Assembly: GCA_964455375.1 (NCBI GenBank) | Contig: CAYVXE010000052.1 | Location: forward strand, 1 to 28,951 | Reading direction: 5' to 3' | Source of the DNA: CAYVXE01 sp964455375 | Lineage (GTDB): Bacteria > Zhuqueibacterota > Zhuqueibacteria > Oceanimicrobiales > Oceanimicrobiaceae | DNA: 28,951 nucleotides | Shown: positions 14,154-21,678 of the stretch, one piece after another | Position numbering within the stretch: position 1 is the stretch's first letter | Layout: each line of letters begins with the position of its first letter | Notes under the pieces: generated by a model | Database searches by the model: none | What the model was told of the DNA's origin: nothing | The model's input: the letters and a program-made list of their open reading frames with translations, nothing else | Position numbers and translations under genes: made by a program

Positions 14154-15506
14154 ATGCAAAAGGGAAATGTTCTCGTTATTGATGACGAACCCAAGATGTG
14201 CAAAATTTTAAGATTTGCTCTTGAACCGGAGGGGTACTCGATTGTAACTGCTGAAAATGCCGAAACAGGTCTGAAAAAATTCAAAGAAAGTCAGTTCGAT
14301 CTGGTCGTGACCGATTTAAAAATGCCAGGCAAAGATGGCCTTTTTGTTCTCAATCAGGTGAAAAAACAGCGACCGCAGACAGAGGTGATTTTGATGACCG
14401 CGTATGCCAGCACACAAAATGCCGTGGAAGCGATGAAAAACGGCGCCTATGATTATGTCATCAAGCCGTTTGAGTTGGATGAGCTGAAGGTGAAAGTCCG
14501 GCATATTATGGAGAAGCGGCAGCTCGCTGCGGAAAATCTGCAATTGAAGAAAAAGCTGCAGGATAAATATTCTCTGGAAAATATGGTGGGTGAAAGCGGC
14601 GCCATGCAGGAAGTCTATAAAATGGTGGAAAAAGTAGCGCCCACAGATGCAACGGTTTTGATTCGCGGGGAGAGCGGGACGGGTAAAGAGTTGGTGGCGC
14701 AGGCAATTCATCATTTGAGTCCGCGGCAGGCCGAACCGTTTGTGCCCGTAAATTGCGGTGCTTTACCGGAAAGTTTGCTTGAGAGCGAATTGTTTGGCCA
14801 TGAGAAAGGCGCCTTCACCGGTGCGGATAAACAGAAGGCCGGCCGGTTTGAGCTGGCCGGTAACGGCACCATTTTTTTAGATGAAATCGGTGACATTTCT
14901 CCTTCCACTCAAATTAAACTGCTGCGCGTTTTGCAAAACCGGCAAATCGAACGGCTGGGGAGTACCAGGACCCTCAGGAACAAAGCCCGAACCATTACTG
15001 CGACCAACCGAAATTTAGAAGAGGCAATGAAGGAAAATGCCTTTCGTGAGGACTTGTACTACCGTATAAATGTTTTTCCGATTTATTTGCCGCCTTTACG
15101 GGAGCGCAAAGAAGATATTCCGGTTCTGGTCTCCCATTTTCTTGGAAAATTTAATCGGGAAGAAGACAGTATTGAAAATCGCGCGCTTGACCTGTTAATG
15201 AAATACCGCTGGCCGGGGAATGTTCGGGAATTGGAAAATATCATTGAGCGTTCCTTGATTATGGCTGGTGAGCAGCCCGTTCGTTTGGAAGACCTCCCAC
15301 CGCACATTCGCAATATCCCGGCTCCGGTTGGCAGTACATCCATTCAGATTCCCGATGAAGGCCTGTCATTAGAAGACGTTGAGAAAAATTTAATTAAGAA
15401 TGCTTTACATAAAGCGAATGGAAATAAAAGTAAAGCAGCAAAACTTCTCGGTATCACACGCCGTAAACTTTATTCGATGATGGAGAGACTTGGGGTTGGC
15501 GATTAA
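14154..15506 (+). CDS. Sigma-54-dependent response regulator, NtrC family
   Basis: An enhancer-binding transcription activator of 450 residues, partner of the kinase before it. ATG at 14154 has AAGGAAGA upstream; a TTG at 14136 is disfavoured. The receiver domain (about 5-120) has the acidic pair VIDDEP, phospho-acceptor Asp54 in VVTDLKMPG and Lys104 in YVIKPFE. The AAA+ domain (about 142-370) has Walker A GESGTGKE (172-179), the sigma-54-contacting loop GAFTGA (219-224), Walker B GTIFLDEIGD, and FREDLYYRINVFPIYLPPLR. A Fis-type helix-turn-helix closes the protein (ALHKANGNKSKAAKLLGITR). Every key residue is present, so it should be active. A sigma-54 promoter begins 165 nt after its stop. 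Confidence 0.97.
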   Translation: MQKGNVLVIDDEPKMCKILRFALEPEGYSIVTAENAETGLKKFKESQFDLVVTDLKMPGKDGLFVLNQVKKQRPQTEVILMTAYASTQNAVEAMKNGAYDYVIKPFELDELKVKVRHIMEKRQLAAENLQLKKKLQDKYSLENMVGESGAMQEVYKMVEKVAPTDATVLIRGESGTGKELVAQAIHHLSPRQAEPFVPVNCGALPESLLESELFGHEKGAFTGADKQKAGRFELAGNGTIFLDEIGDISPSTQIKLLRVLQNRQIERLGSTRTLRNKARTITATNRNLEEAMKENAFREDLYYRINVFPIYLPPLRERKEDIPVLVSHFLGKFNREEDSIENRALDLLMKYRWPGNVRELENIIERSLIMAGEQPVRLEDLPPHIRNIPAPVGSTSIQIPDEGLSLEDVEKNLIKNALHKANGNKSKAAKLLGITRRKLYSMMERLGVGD

Positions 15507-15524
15507 GCGGATTTGACGTTCCGT

Positions 15525-15565
15525 GTGTACCATATCGTTCATATAGACGTGTACCTCTCTGTACA
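15525..15565 (+). promoter_or_regulatory. Candidate upstream activator sites for the NtrC-type regulator
   Basis: TGTAC-N6-GTACA (15550-15565) is an inverted repeat with dyad symmetry. A further GTGTAC at 15525-15530 is a direct copy of GTGTAC at 15549-15554, 24 nt away, close to two helical turns. The sites lie about 130-170 nt before the predicted sigma-54 start site, a usual enhancer distance, and just after the regulator's own gene. Confidence 0.4.
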
Positions 15566-15670
15566 ATTTTCGGGCAAAACCGGGATATCAAATGGAATAA
15601 ATTCTGGTTATCTGTTTTAATTTAAATAAAAACAATGTCTTGATAAAGCGACGACTGCTTCGCTGTTTGG

Positions 15671-15686
15671 TGGCATACGGTTTGCT
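15671..15686 (+). promoter_or_regulatory. Sigma-54 (-24/-12) promoter
   Basis: TGGCATACGGTTTGCT matches the consensus TGGCAC-N5-TTGCW at all invariant positions (GG at 15672-15673, GC at 15684-15685, spacing exact). Transcription should start near 15697. That puts the ATG at 15693 outside the mRNA and favours ATG 15732 as the real start. The neighbouring regulator is of the matching NtrC type. Confidence 0.75.
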
Positions 15687-15731
15687 TTCTTTATGGCAAA
15701 GCTCCAAGTGCATTTTAATTCGGTGCTAAAA

Positions 15732-17255
15732 ATGATATTTAAAAATTGGTTAACGTATTTTTCATTGCTGGCTATTTTATTGTTGGCACTTCCACAAAGT
15801 GGTTGGGGACAGCGCAAGGATGTTGCCCAGGCACTGAGGAATCTTGAACGGAATATAGAAAATGCCCGGGAACTGGCTCAGTCTTTCAACAACAAGCGTG
15901 CAATCGATTTGATAAATACGGCTCAAAAACTTCTTAATGAAGCCCGTGCTTTAGCTGAAAAGGATAAATTTGGAGCTGCTGTTGCAAAAGTAAAAGCCGC
16001 AAATGCGATCCTGGAACAGGCTGTGAAGCTCACTTTGGAAGGACCGGTGAGGAGGTTACGCAGCAAGCTGGATAATTTACTGCAGAGGGCCAACACGGAT
16101 TTGTCGGGTAATTTGAACAAAGATGTTAACAGAATATTGCAAGAGGCCAGACGAAATCGTGACGCTGCCGAGAAAGCCCTGTCTGCGGGAAAGCTGAGAA
16201 AAGCAGTAGAGCACTATCGGGTGGCCATCACGCTTGTGGAACGTGCGCTTGCCATCATAAAAAATCCAAAGACGAACAGTCTGGATGCAATTGACCAGGA
16301 CAAACGGCGCTACGAGGATTTGCTGGAGAGAGCCCGGGAAGAGGTTGAACATAGCGATAATCAACAAGCACGGCAAATATTTACACAGGCGTTGAAATTG
16401 TCTGATCAGGCACAACGGGCGTATCGTAAAGGAGACATGAATTCTGCTAAAAAATATTACAATCAAAGTGTTTTATTGCTTCTGCGTGCGATGGACTTGT
16501 CAACTGGTAATTCAAAAGTGTCCGTCAATCAGGCTGAAACCGCCCTTTCGCGGTTAAGAGATTTGATCGACAGAACCCGCTCAGACATTGTTGGCGCCGG
16601 CCGACCAAGAGCACGGGTCATTTATGAACGGGCCAAACGCTTTGCCGGAGAAGCAGAAATCAGTATTCAACAGGGGCACGGTTTTGAGGCACGCTGGAAA
16701 ATCGAACTTGCTACAAATATGATTCGCCGTGCAAAACGCATCGCCGGTAATGGCGGTAGCCGTCAGTTTGCCAACAAATTAGCGGATGAAATCGATAAGA
16801 CGCGACGTGAAATTGCAGATTACAAATCAAGGGTTACCCCGGACACGCCGAACGATGCTGAGCTGTTACTCGAAATGTCGCAATTTACTATAAAAAAGGC
16901 CGAACGAGCCAATAAAGCGGGCTTACACCGTCTGGCGTTAGAAGCCGTACTTACCTCGCAAAAGTTTCTCACACGAGCGGACAAAATTCTCTCTTCGCCC
17001 GGTACATCGACTGCATCTGTTTCGGAGAAAACCATTCAGGTACGACTGCAGCAGTTAAACAGTGCAATCCAGGATGCGGAAAACCGTCTGACCGGAACCG
17101 GAGAAGATTGGAATCGTCAACTGCTAAAGAATGCAGATGACATTCGCAAATTTTCTGAAAAATCGTTTCAAAAAAGGAATTATCAAGCTGCCGAAGAAGG
17201 CATTCAGGTCGCTTTCGATTTAGTGCGCAAAAGTTTGAAAAATGTACCTAAATGA
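15732..17255 (+). CDS. Secreted protein of six tandem alpha-helical repeats, unknown function
   Basis: A 507-residue exported helical protein. The start at 15732 is chosen because the sigma-54 start site lies near 15697; it yields a good Sec signal (MIFKNWLTYFSLLAILLLAL, cut near GWGQ). The mature part is six repeats of about 70-75 residues (near 31-102, 106-177, 190-257, 267-338, 346-421, 434-504). Each has the pattern A..L...A....A..A...G....A......A..L..RA..I. Examples are AEKALSAGKLRKAVEHYRVA, AQRAYRKGDMNSAKKYYNQS and AERANKAGLHRLALEAVLTS. This resembles TPR-like helical hairpins and suggests a scaffold for protein contacts in the periplasm. Arg and Lys are abundant. It is the first gene after the sigma-54 promoter, with the lipoprotein 29 nt behind. 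I know no named family for it. Confidence 0.8.
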   Translation: MIFKNWLTYFSLLAILLLALPQSGWGQRKDVAQALRNLERNIENARELAQSFNNKRAIDLINTAQKLLNEARALAEKDKFGAAVAKVKAANAILEQAVKLTLEGPVRRLRSKLDNLLQRANTDLSGNLNKDVNRILQEARRNRDAAEKALSAGKLRKAVEHYRVAITLVERALAIIKNPKTNSLDAIDQDKRRYEDLLERAREEVEHSDNQQARQIFTQALKLSDQAQRAYRKGDMNSAKKYYNQSVLLLLRAMDLSTGNSKVSVNQAETALSRLRDLIDRTRSDIVGAGRPRARVIYERAKRFAGEAEISIQQGHGFEARWKIELATNMIRRAKRIAGNGGSRQFANKLADEIDKTRREIADYKSRVTPDTPNDAELLLEMSQFTIKKAERANKAGLHRLALEAVLTSQKFLTRADKILSSPGTSTASVSEKTIQVRLQQLNSAIQDAENRLTGTGEDWNRQLLKNADDIRKFSEKSFQKRNYQAAEEGIQVAFDLVRKSLKNVPK

Positions 17256-17284
17256 TATTTAAACTAATGTAAGGAGACTCCCCA

Positions 17285-18265
17285 ATGAACACTTTTATCA
17301 GGACGAACAACATATTTGGTTTACTTTCAATAACGTTAATTTTCATGCTTGCTTCGTGCAGCAGCAACCCTTCTAACAGCGAAAGTTCTTTTAGCGATCA
17401 AATTCCGCTTATCATGCAAGCAATTTCCCAGGATTCAGATATTTTTGATGTCAGCGGGATGGATGATAACGGCGTGCAATCATCGGCCAATGAAGAGAAC
17501 CAGCTTGCCAAAACCAATGGTCCATTGGATGCCATTAGGTTCGGCCGGTTCGGTCATTTTGCTTTGGATACGGTCCTTGTGGAGTTTGAAACAGACTCGA
17601 CTGCGACAGCAACCGTCTTCCACACGCTCAACGGTGAATTTAAGATTTTGGCAAAAGATACGTCAGGTGGTGGGCAGGGCGCAACGATCATTAGCAAGAA
17701 AATGACGAACAGCATTGTTCGAAAAGTGAAACTGGTTAAGAAAAAGAATGCATCGGCGGAAAACGACTCGGCGAATGTTCGCAGTAACTGGAAGATCACC
17801 CAGGTGTCCTTAGCGGTCGGTTCGTCTGAAAATCCCACAGTCGCAATTGAGCAGTTGCGAATCAGCGCTCCCGGTCTGAATGGTGATTTAATCGTAACAG
17901 ATCCTCTGGCAACGTTTCTTGATCGGAAGTCCGGCATTCCTGAGTTTAGCAGAAATGATACCATTAAAGTTTACGCAACGATTTCAAATACCAATAATTT
18001 TCCTCCCGAGCCTGGGGAAACGGTTTTATTGCGGCACAAAATGCATCGTTTCTCGGCGCGTTCCCGCAAAACGCTTCGCGATGACGGCGTCTATCCGGAT
18101 GAAGTCGCCGGTGATGGTGTTTTCTCCGGATTTTTTGTAAAACAGAATTTGTTCGGCGTCCGGCATTCCGCCCTTGATGTTATCGATAACGGCACCATCT
18201 ATGATGATTCCGCTCCGTATAATTCCGTTTTCTGGGCTTTGCCATATCGAAATCGTATCCGTTAA
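17285..18265 (+). CDS. Lipoprotein with C-terminal beta-sandwich-like domain, unknown function
   Basis: A 326-residue predicted lipoprotein. AAGGAGA lies 7 nt before the ATG. The signal ends in the lipobox LASC (Cys25), followed by Ser/Asn-rich SSNPSNSESS, as in outer-membrane-bound lipoproteins. Residues 85-205 look beta-rich (FALDTVLVEFETDSTATATV, KITQVSLAVGSSENPTVAIE). The last ~110 residues contain LRDDGVYPDEVAGDGVFSGF, a pattern common in extracellular immunoglobulin-like domains near cell-surface proteins of FCB bacteria, where it precedes a final beta strand. It shares an operon with the helical-repeat protein. It may anchor that protein or a T9SS product to the envelope. Function is not recognised. 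Confidence 0.75.
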   Translation: MNTFIRTNNIFGLLSITLIFMLASCSSNPSNSESSFSDQIPLIMQAISQDSDIFDVSGMDDNGVQSSANEENQLAKTNGPLDAIRFGRFGHFALDTVLVEFETDSTATATVFHTLNGEFKILAKDTSGGGQGATIISKKMTNSIVRKVKLVKKKNASAENDSANVRSNWKITQVSLAVGSSENPTVAIEQLRISAPGLNGDLIVTDPLATFLDRKSGIPEFSRNDTIKVYATISNTNNFPPEPGETVLLRHKMHRFSARSRKTLRDDGVYPDEVAGDGVFSGFFVKQNLFGVRHSALDVIDNGTIYDDSAPYNSVFWALPYRNRIR

Positions 18266-18536
18266 TTTTTATGCGAAGGAACTGTAAAATGAGAGAAAAT
18301 GCTAATAGATGTTCGAAAGGGGGTGATGGACAAACGCAACTTGAGGAATAATAAAAATGCCCTGCCATAAATTCAGGAAACTTCCAACGTTTGGCCATGG
18401 CGGAAAGATTCCTCATTGGACAGGGCAGGCATGATGTTCCATGACATGCTGACGTATTCCAAACTATTATATACAAACGTAACAATTTGCGCGGAAAAAG
18501 TCAATTAGATTCAAAATCAGCATGGAGATAAGGAAA
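18266..18536 (+). other. Leader region with tiny ORFs and a nested stem-loop
   Basis: The 271-bp gap before the T9SS gene holds two possible leader peptides: a 20-codon ORF at 18289-18351 with AAGGA 8 nt before its ATG, and a 14-codon ORF at 18326-18370 after GGGGGTG. Downstream is the stem-loop described at 18359-18426 and a small hairpin GCATG/CATGC (18429-18449). Such a layout could be a regulatory leader, but no known riboswitch consensus matches. Confidence 0.35.
18359..18426 (+). other. Nested RNA stem-loop in the leader of the T9SS-sorted protein gene
   Basis: Three pairings nest in order: GCCCTG (18359-18364) with CAGGGC (18421-18426), AGGAA (18375-18379) with TTCCT (18409-18413), and TTCC (18382-18385) with GGAA (18402-18405). 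The apical loop contains the palindrome GCCATGGC (18394-18401). It has no T-run, so it is not a plain terminator. On the reverse strand it also resembles the fragmented dispersed repeats of FCB genomes. Confidence 0.35.
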
Positions 18537-21500
18537 ATGAAAAAAATTAAATTTATGTTTGTTGGTTTATGTACGTTATTTTTGAGTGTGACGGGCGTTA
18601 CACTTGCACAGGCACAAGATGTCGATGCGTTGGTCACGCCGGCGGAAGTAGACGTCGCAACCGGTCAGGGCATTCAACTGGAAGCATTTGGCTTTACAGT
18701 CAGTTCGGATGTCCGGGCGCCAATCGCAATCGACGATATTAAATGGCGTGTGGAGCCCGACTCTCTGGGTACCATCACAGAGGACGGTTATTTCATTGCC
18801 GGGCGACACCCGGGTGATGCGAAGGTTGTCGTGACAATTACCATTGGCGGTGGAACGCTTGAAAAAGTAGTTGTCATTCACATCGGCAAAGTTGATCATC
18901 CATTTTTTGATGTGAAAGTCGTTCCTGACCATGCGGTTGTGCCATCGGGTACGGAAAAACAATTTCATGTTGTCGTGGAAAGCAAACTCAGTGTCCGCGT
19001 TCCACCGATTTTCGTTCGGTGGGAAGTGATTCCAGAAGACCTTGGAAAAATTTCTGCAGATGGATTATTTACCGCTGGCAACGCCACAGGTGAAGGCAAA
19101 GTAGTCGCTTTTGTAGAGGTGGATGGATTTACCATTCGCGCTGCGGCAAAAGTGGTTGTCAGTCCGCCGGCAACGGGAGTGATTTCAGGAAATGTGATTG
19201 ACGACCTGAATAGTGCGCCTCTTCCCGGCGCGGTTGTGCGGGCCATTCGTCTGGGGCGGATTCACTGGGTTCGTCGCGCTGAAACGGACAGTCTGGGTAA
19301 CTACACGGCGGATGAACTTATTCCGGGAATTTATGTGTTGACTGCCAAGGCACGTGACTTTCTGGGTGAATTCTACGATGACACCAGAAATTATCTGGAG
19401 GCCACACCGGTAAAAGTTGCCGAAAATGATACGCTCACCGGTTTTGATTTTGGCTTGAGCGAAGGCGGGAAAATCACCGGTCATATTATTGCCGATGCTG
19501 ACAGTTTACCCTTAGCAGGTGTGCATGTTGTGGCAGCTCTGGTCGTTAATCCCAGAATAGCCAAACATACGGTTACCGATGAAAACGGAAATTATGAGAT
19601 CAGCCCGCTTGCAACCGGTTCCTATACGGTTTATGCCAATACAGCCGGGTACAAGGGTGAATTCTATGATGACGCTGCAACGTTCGGTGAAGCGGATTTT
19701 GTTTCTGTGGTTGAGTTACAGACCACAGAAAATATTGATTTTGGGTTGAGGACCTCCAATGCCATTCGCGGAAAGGTCATAAAAGCAAAAGACGGGACGC
19801 CTTTGGCAAATGCGACCATTCGGGTATTCATTAACCCGAGGTTAGCTGTCAATGACCACATTTTCAGGCAGACGCAAACGGATGCAAACGGTGAGTATAT
19901 TCTGCAAATTCGTGAAGGCGCCTATTATGTCCTGGCATCTGCCGAAGGCTTTAACAGTGAGTTTTTTGATAATGCCCGTAAATTTGAGGATGCAACCCTG
20001 GTACACGTGTTCGCCGATTCGCATACGGTGGGTATCGATTTTGATTTGACCAAACGCGGTTCAATCGCCGGGACTGTCACGGACGAAACCACGGGTTTGC
20101 CCATCGCAGGCGCAGTGGTTGAAGCGTTTAAGGAAAACAACCGAATCGATGCGGCAGTTGATGGCGTCGGTTTCCGTGCGAAAACAGATTCCTCCGGCGG
20201 TTATTTGATTGAAAATGTTCCCGCAGGCGCTTATCTGGTCGTCTCCGCGGCAGAGCTTTACCTGCCGGAGTTTTACGAAGAAGCCGCAAGTAAAGACTCC
20301 GCAACGTTGGTGACGGTTGCTGATGATTCGAATCTCACCGGAATTGATTTCACATTATTGCTTGGCGGTAGTATTTCCGGGCTGGTGGCATCCGAAGTGG
20401 ATAGCTTGCCCATCGCCGGTGCGTTGGTGGAGGTGTGGGAATCAGAGACCGGTTTTCACCGCCGTGCATACTCGCATGAAGACGGAACCTACAAAGTAAG
20501 CGGTCTGAAAACGGGCAGCTACTTCGTTCACGTCATCGCAAAAGGATTTAAATCAGAAATCTTTGACGATGCATCGGACCGGAGCGATGCGACCCTGGTG
20601 ACTGTAACCGCACCGAATGAAACGCCCGGCATCGATTTTTATCTGGCGCCTCATGTGGACCGACGCGGGACCATCGCCGGGCGTGTTGTGTCCGATAAAG
20701 ATGATGCGCCTATCATGGGTGCCGTCATTGTGGCAGTTTCCCCCAAAACACGTATTCCTCACATTGCCTTTACAGGGCCGTTTGGATTCTACCGACTTAC
20801 CGATTTGCCTGCGGGGCGTTATTTTGTCTTTGCCTGGGCAGAAGGTTTTGTCGGCGAGTTTTATGACAATGCCCACCTCTTCCGCAATGCCGATGCTGTG
20901 ATTGTGGTCAGAAATCAAGTGACGGCAGGAATTAATTTTGGCTTGCGACCGAGACACAGACGCGGCATTTACAGCGTGCGCGGGCGTGTCCATCGGCGCG
21001 GAAATAATATGCCATTACGTGGAATTATGGTGCAGGCGCGTCTTGGAGAAGATGTTGAAGTGAATGCGGTGACGGATGTAAATGGTGAATATGTGATGGG
21101 TGGATTGCCTGCGGGTGATTATGTGGTCGAAGCAACCGGCGCCGGTTATGCGGACGGTTACTTCGGTGGCACCAGTCCGGAAACTGCAGCGATGGTTTCA
21201 GTGGGCAATGGTGAAGATGCGTCGGAAGTAAATATGAATCTGGACGAGGACAACGTCACCAGTGTGGAAGAAGATGGCGGCGGCACCCTAATTCCTGATA
21301 CATTCGATTTGTCGCAAAACTATCCCAATCCCTTTAACCCGGAAACTGCGATCAAATACCAGATTTCACAGGCCTCCGTTGTGACGTTGAAAATATTCAA
21401 CCTCCTCGGGCAGCAAGTGAGAACATTGGTGAATAAACAGCAGGTTGCCGGTGCTTACACGGCAAGATGGGATGGAAAAGATGACTTTGGCCGACAGGTT

Positions 21501-21578
21501 GCTTCGGGCATTTATATTTACCAGATTAAAGCCGGAGATAATTTCAAGAAGTCCATGCGTATGTTGTTGCTGAAGTGA
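18537..21578 (+). CDS. Large secreted multi-repeat protein with T9SS type A sorting domain
   Basis: A 1013-residue cell-surface or released protein. The start at 18537 is preferred over an in-frame ATG at 18522 because GGAG (18524-18527) is well spaced from it. A Sec signal covers about residues 1-27. Residues 30-120 and 125-212 are two related Ig-like (Big-type) domains (VTPAEVDVATGQGIQLEAFG; VVPDHAVVPSGTEKQFHVVV). Residues 215-904 are seven carboxypeptidase-regulatory-like repeats. The last ~90 residues are a T9SS sorting domain (LSQNYPNPFNPETAIKYQIS, then LKIFNLLGQQVRTLVN and ASGIYIYQIKAG). The whole lacks any catalytic motif, so an adhesin, stalk or matrix role is likely. It has its own leader and terminator but lies inside the locus of helical-repeat, lipoprotein, DUF1800, DUF1501 and barrel genes. 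Confidence 0.9.
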   Translation: MKKIKFMFVGLCTLFLSVTGVTLAQAQDVDALVTPAEVDVATGQGIQLEAFGFTVSSDVRAPIAIDDIKWRVEPDSLGTITEDGYFIAGRHPGDAKVVVTITIGGGTLEKVVVIHIGKVDHPFFDVKVVPDHAVVPSGTEKQFHVVVESKLSVRVPPIFVRWEVIPEDLGKISADGLFTAGNATGEGKVVAFVEVDGFTIRAAAKVVVSPPATGVISGNVIDDLNSAPLPGAVVRAIRLGRIHWVRRAETDSLGNYTADELIPGIYVLTAKARDFLGEFYDDTRNYLEATPVKVAENDTLTGFDFGLSEGGKITGHIIADADSLPLAGVHVVAALVVNPRIAKHTVTDENGNYEISPLATGSYTVYANTAGYKGEFYDDAATFGEADFVSVVELQTTENIDFGLRTSNAIRGKVIKAKDGTPLANATIRVFINPRLAVNDHIFRQTQTDANGEYILQIREGAYYVLASAEGFNSEFFDNARKFEDATLVHVFADSHTVGIDFDLTKRGSIAGTVTDETTGLPIAGAVVEAFKENNRIDAAVDGVGFRAKTDSSGGYLIENVPAGAYLVVSAAELYLPEFYEEAASKDSATLVTVADDSNLTGIDFTLLLGGSISGLVASEVDSLPIAGALVEVWESETGFHRRAYSHEDGTYKVSGLKTGSYFVHVIAKGFKSEIFDDASDRSDATLVTVTAPNETPGIDFYLAPHVDRRGTIAGRVVSDKDDAPIMGAVIVAVSPKTRIPHIAFTGPFGFYRLTDLPAGRYFVFAWAEGFVGEFYDNAHLFRNADAVIVVRNQVTAGINFGLRPRHRRGIYSVRGRVHRRGNNMPLRGIMVQARLGEDVEVNAVTDVNGEYVMGGLPAGDYVVEATGAGYADGYFGGTSPETAAMVSVGNGEDASEVNMNLDEDNVTSVEEDGGGTLIPDTFDLSQNYPNPFNPETAIKYQISQASVVTLKIFNLLGQQVRTLVNKQQVAGAYTARWDGKDDFGRQVASGIYIYQIKAGDNFKKSMRMLLLK
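19179..21249 (+). repeat. Seven tandem coding repeats (carboxypeptidase-regulatory-like domains)
   Basis: Seven units of about 95-105 codons. Each opens with G.I.G.V.......PL.GA.V, passes D..G.Y....L..G.Y.V.A.A.G, and closes with EFYDDA....EA..V.V......GIDFGL. The closing EFYDDA-like and GIDFGL-like phrases are kept in at least five of seven units (for example GEFYDDTRNY, GEFYDDAATF, SEFFDNARKF, SEIFDDASDR, GEFYDNAHLF). Unit 7 has lost it (GYFGGTSPE). Divergence between units indicates old duplications. Confidence 0.85.
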
Positions 21579-21591
21579 TTCTCTTCGGGGG

Positions 21592-21622
21592 GCAGTCACC
21601 ATCCAAATTGGGTGGTGGCTGC
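21592..21622 (+). terminator. Terminator-like hairpin after the T9SS-sorted protein gene
   Basis: GCAGTCACCATCC (21592-21604) pairs with GGGTGGTGGCTGC (21610-21622), 13 pairs including two G-T wobbles, with a 5-nt loop. It begins 13 nt after the stop codon. Only GTTTAATAA follows, so termination may be partial. Confidence 0.65.
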
Positions 21623-21678
21623 GTTTAATAACGAAACAGAAAAAGTAACGTTTGAGATTTTCAAAAACGGGAAAAAGT

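Noticed and set aside
18266..18536. Cyclic-di-GMP (GEMM) or other known riboswitch in the T9SS gene leader
   Set aside because: ACGCAACTTGAGG vaguely recalls part of the GEMM core, but the required helices and tetraloop receptor pattern are not there.
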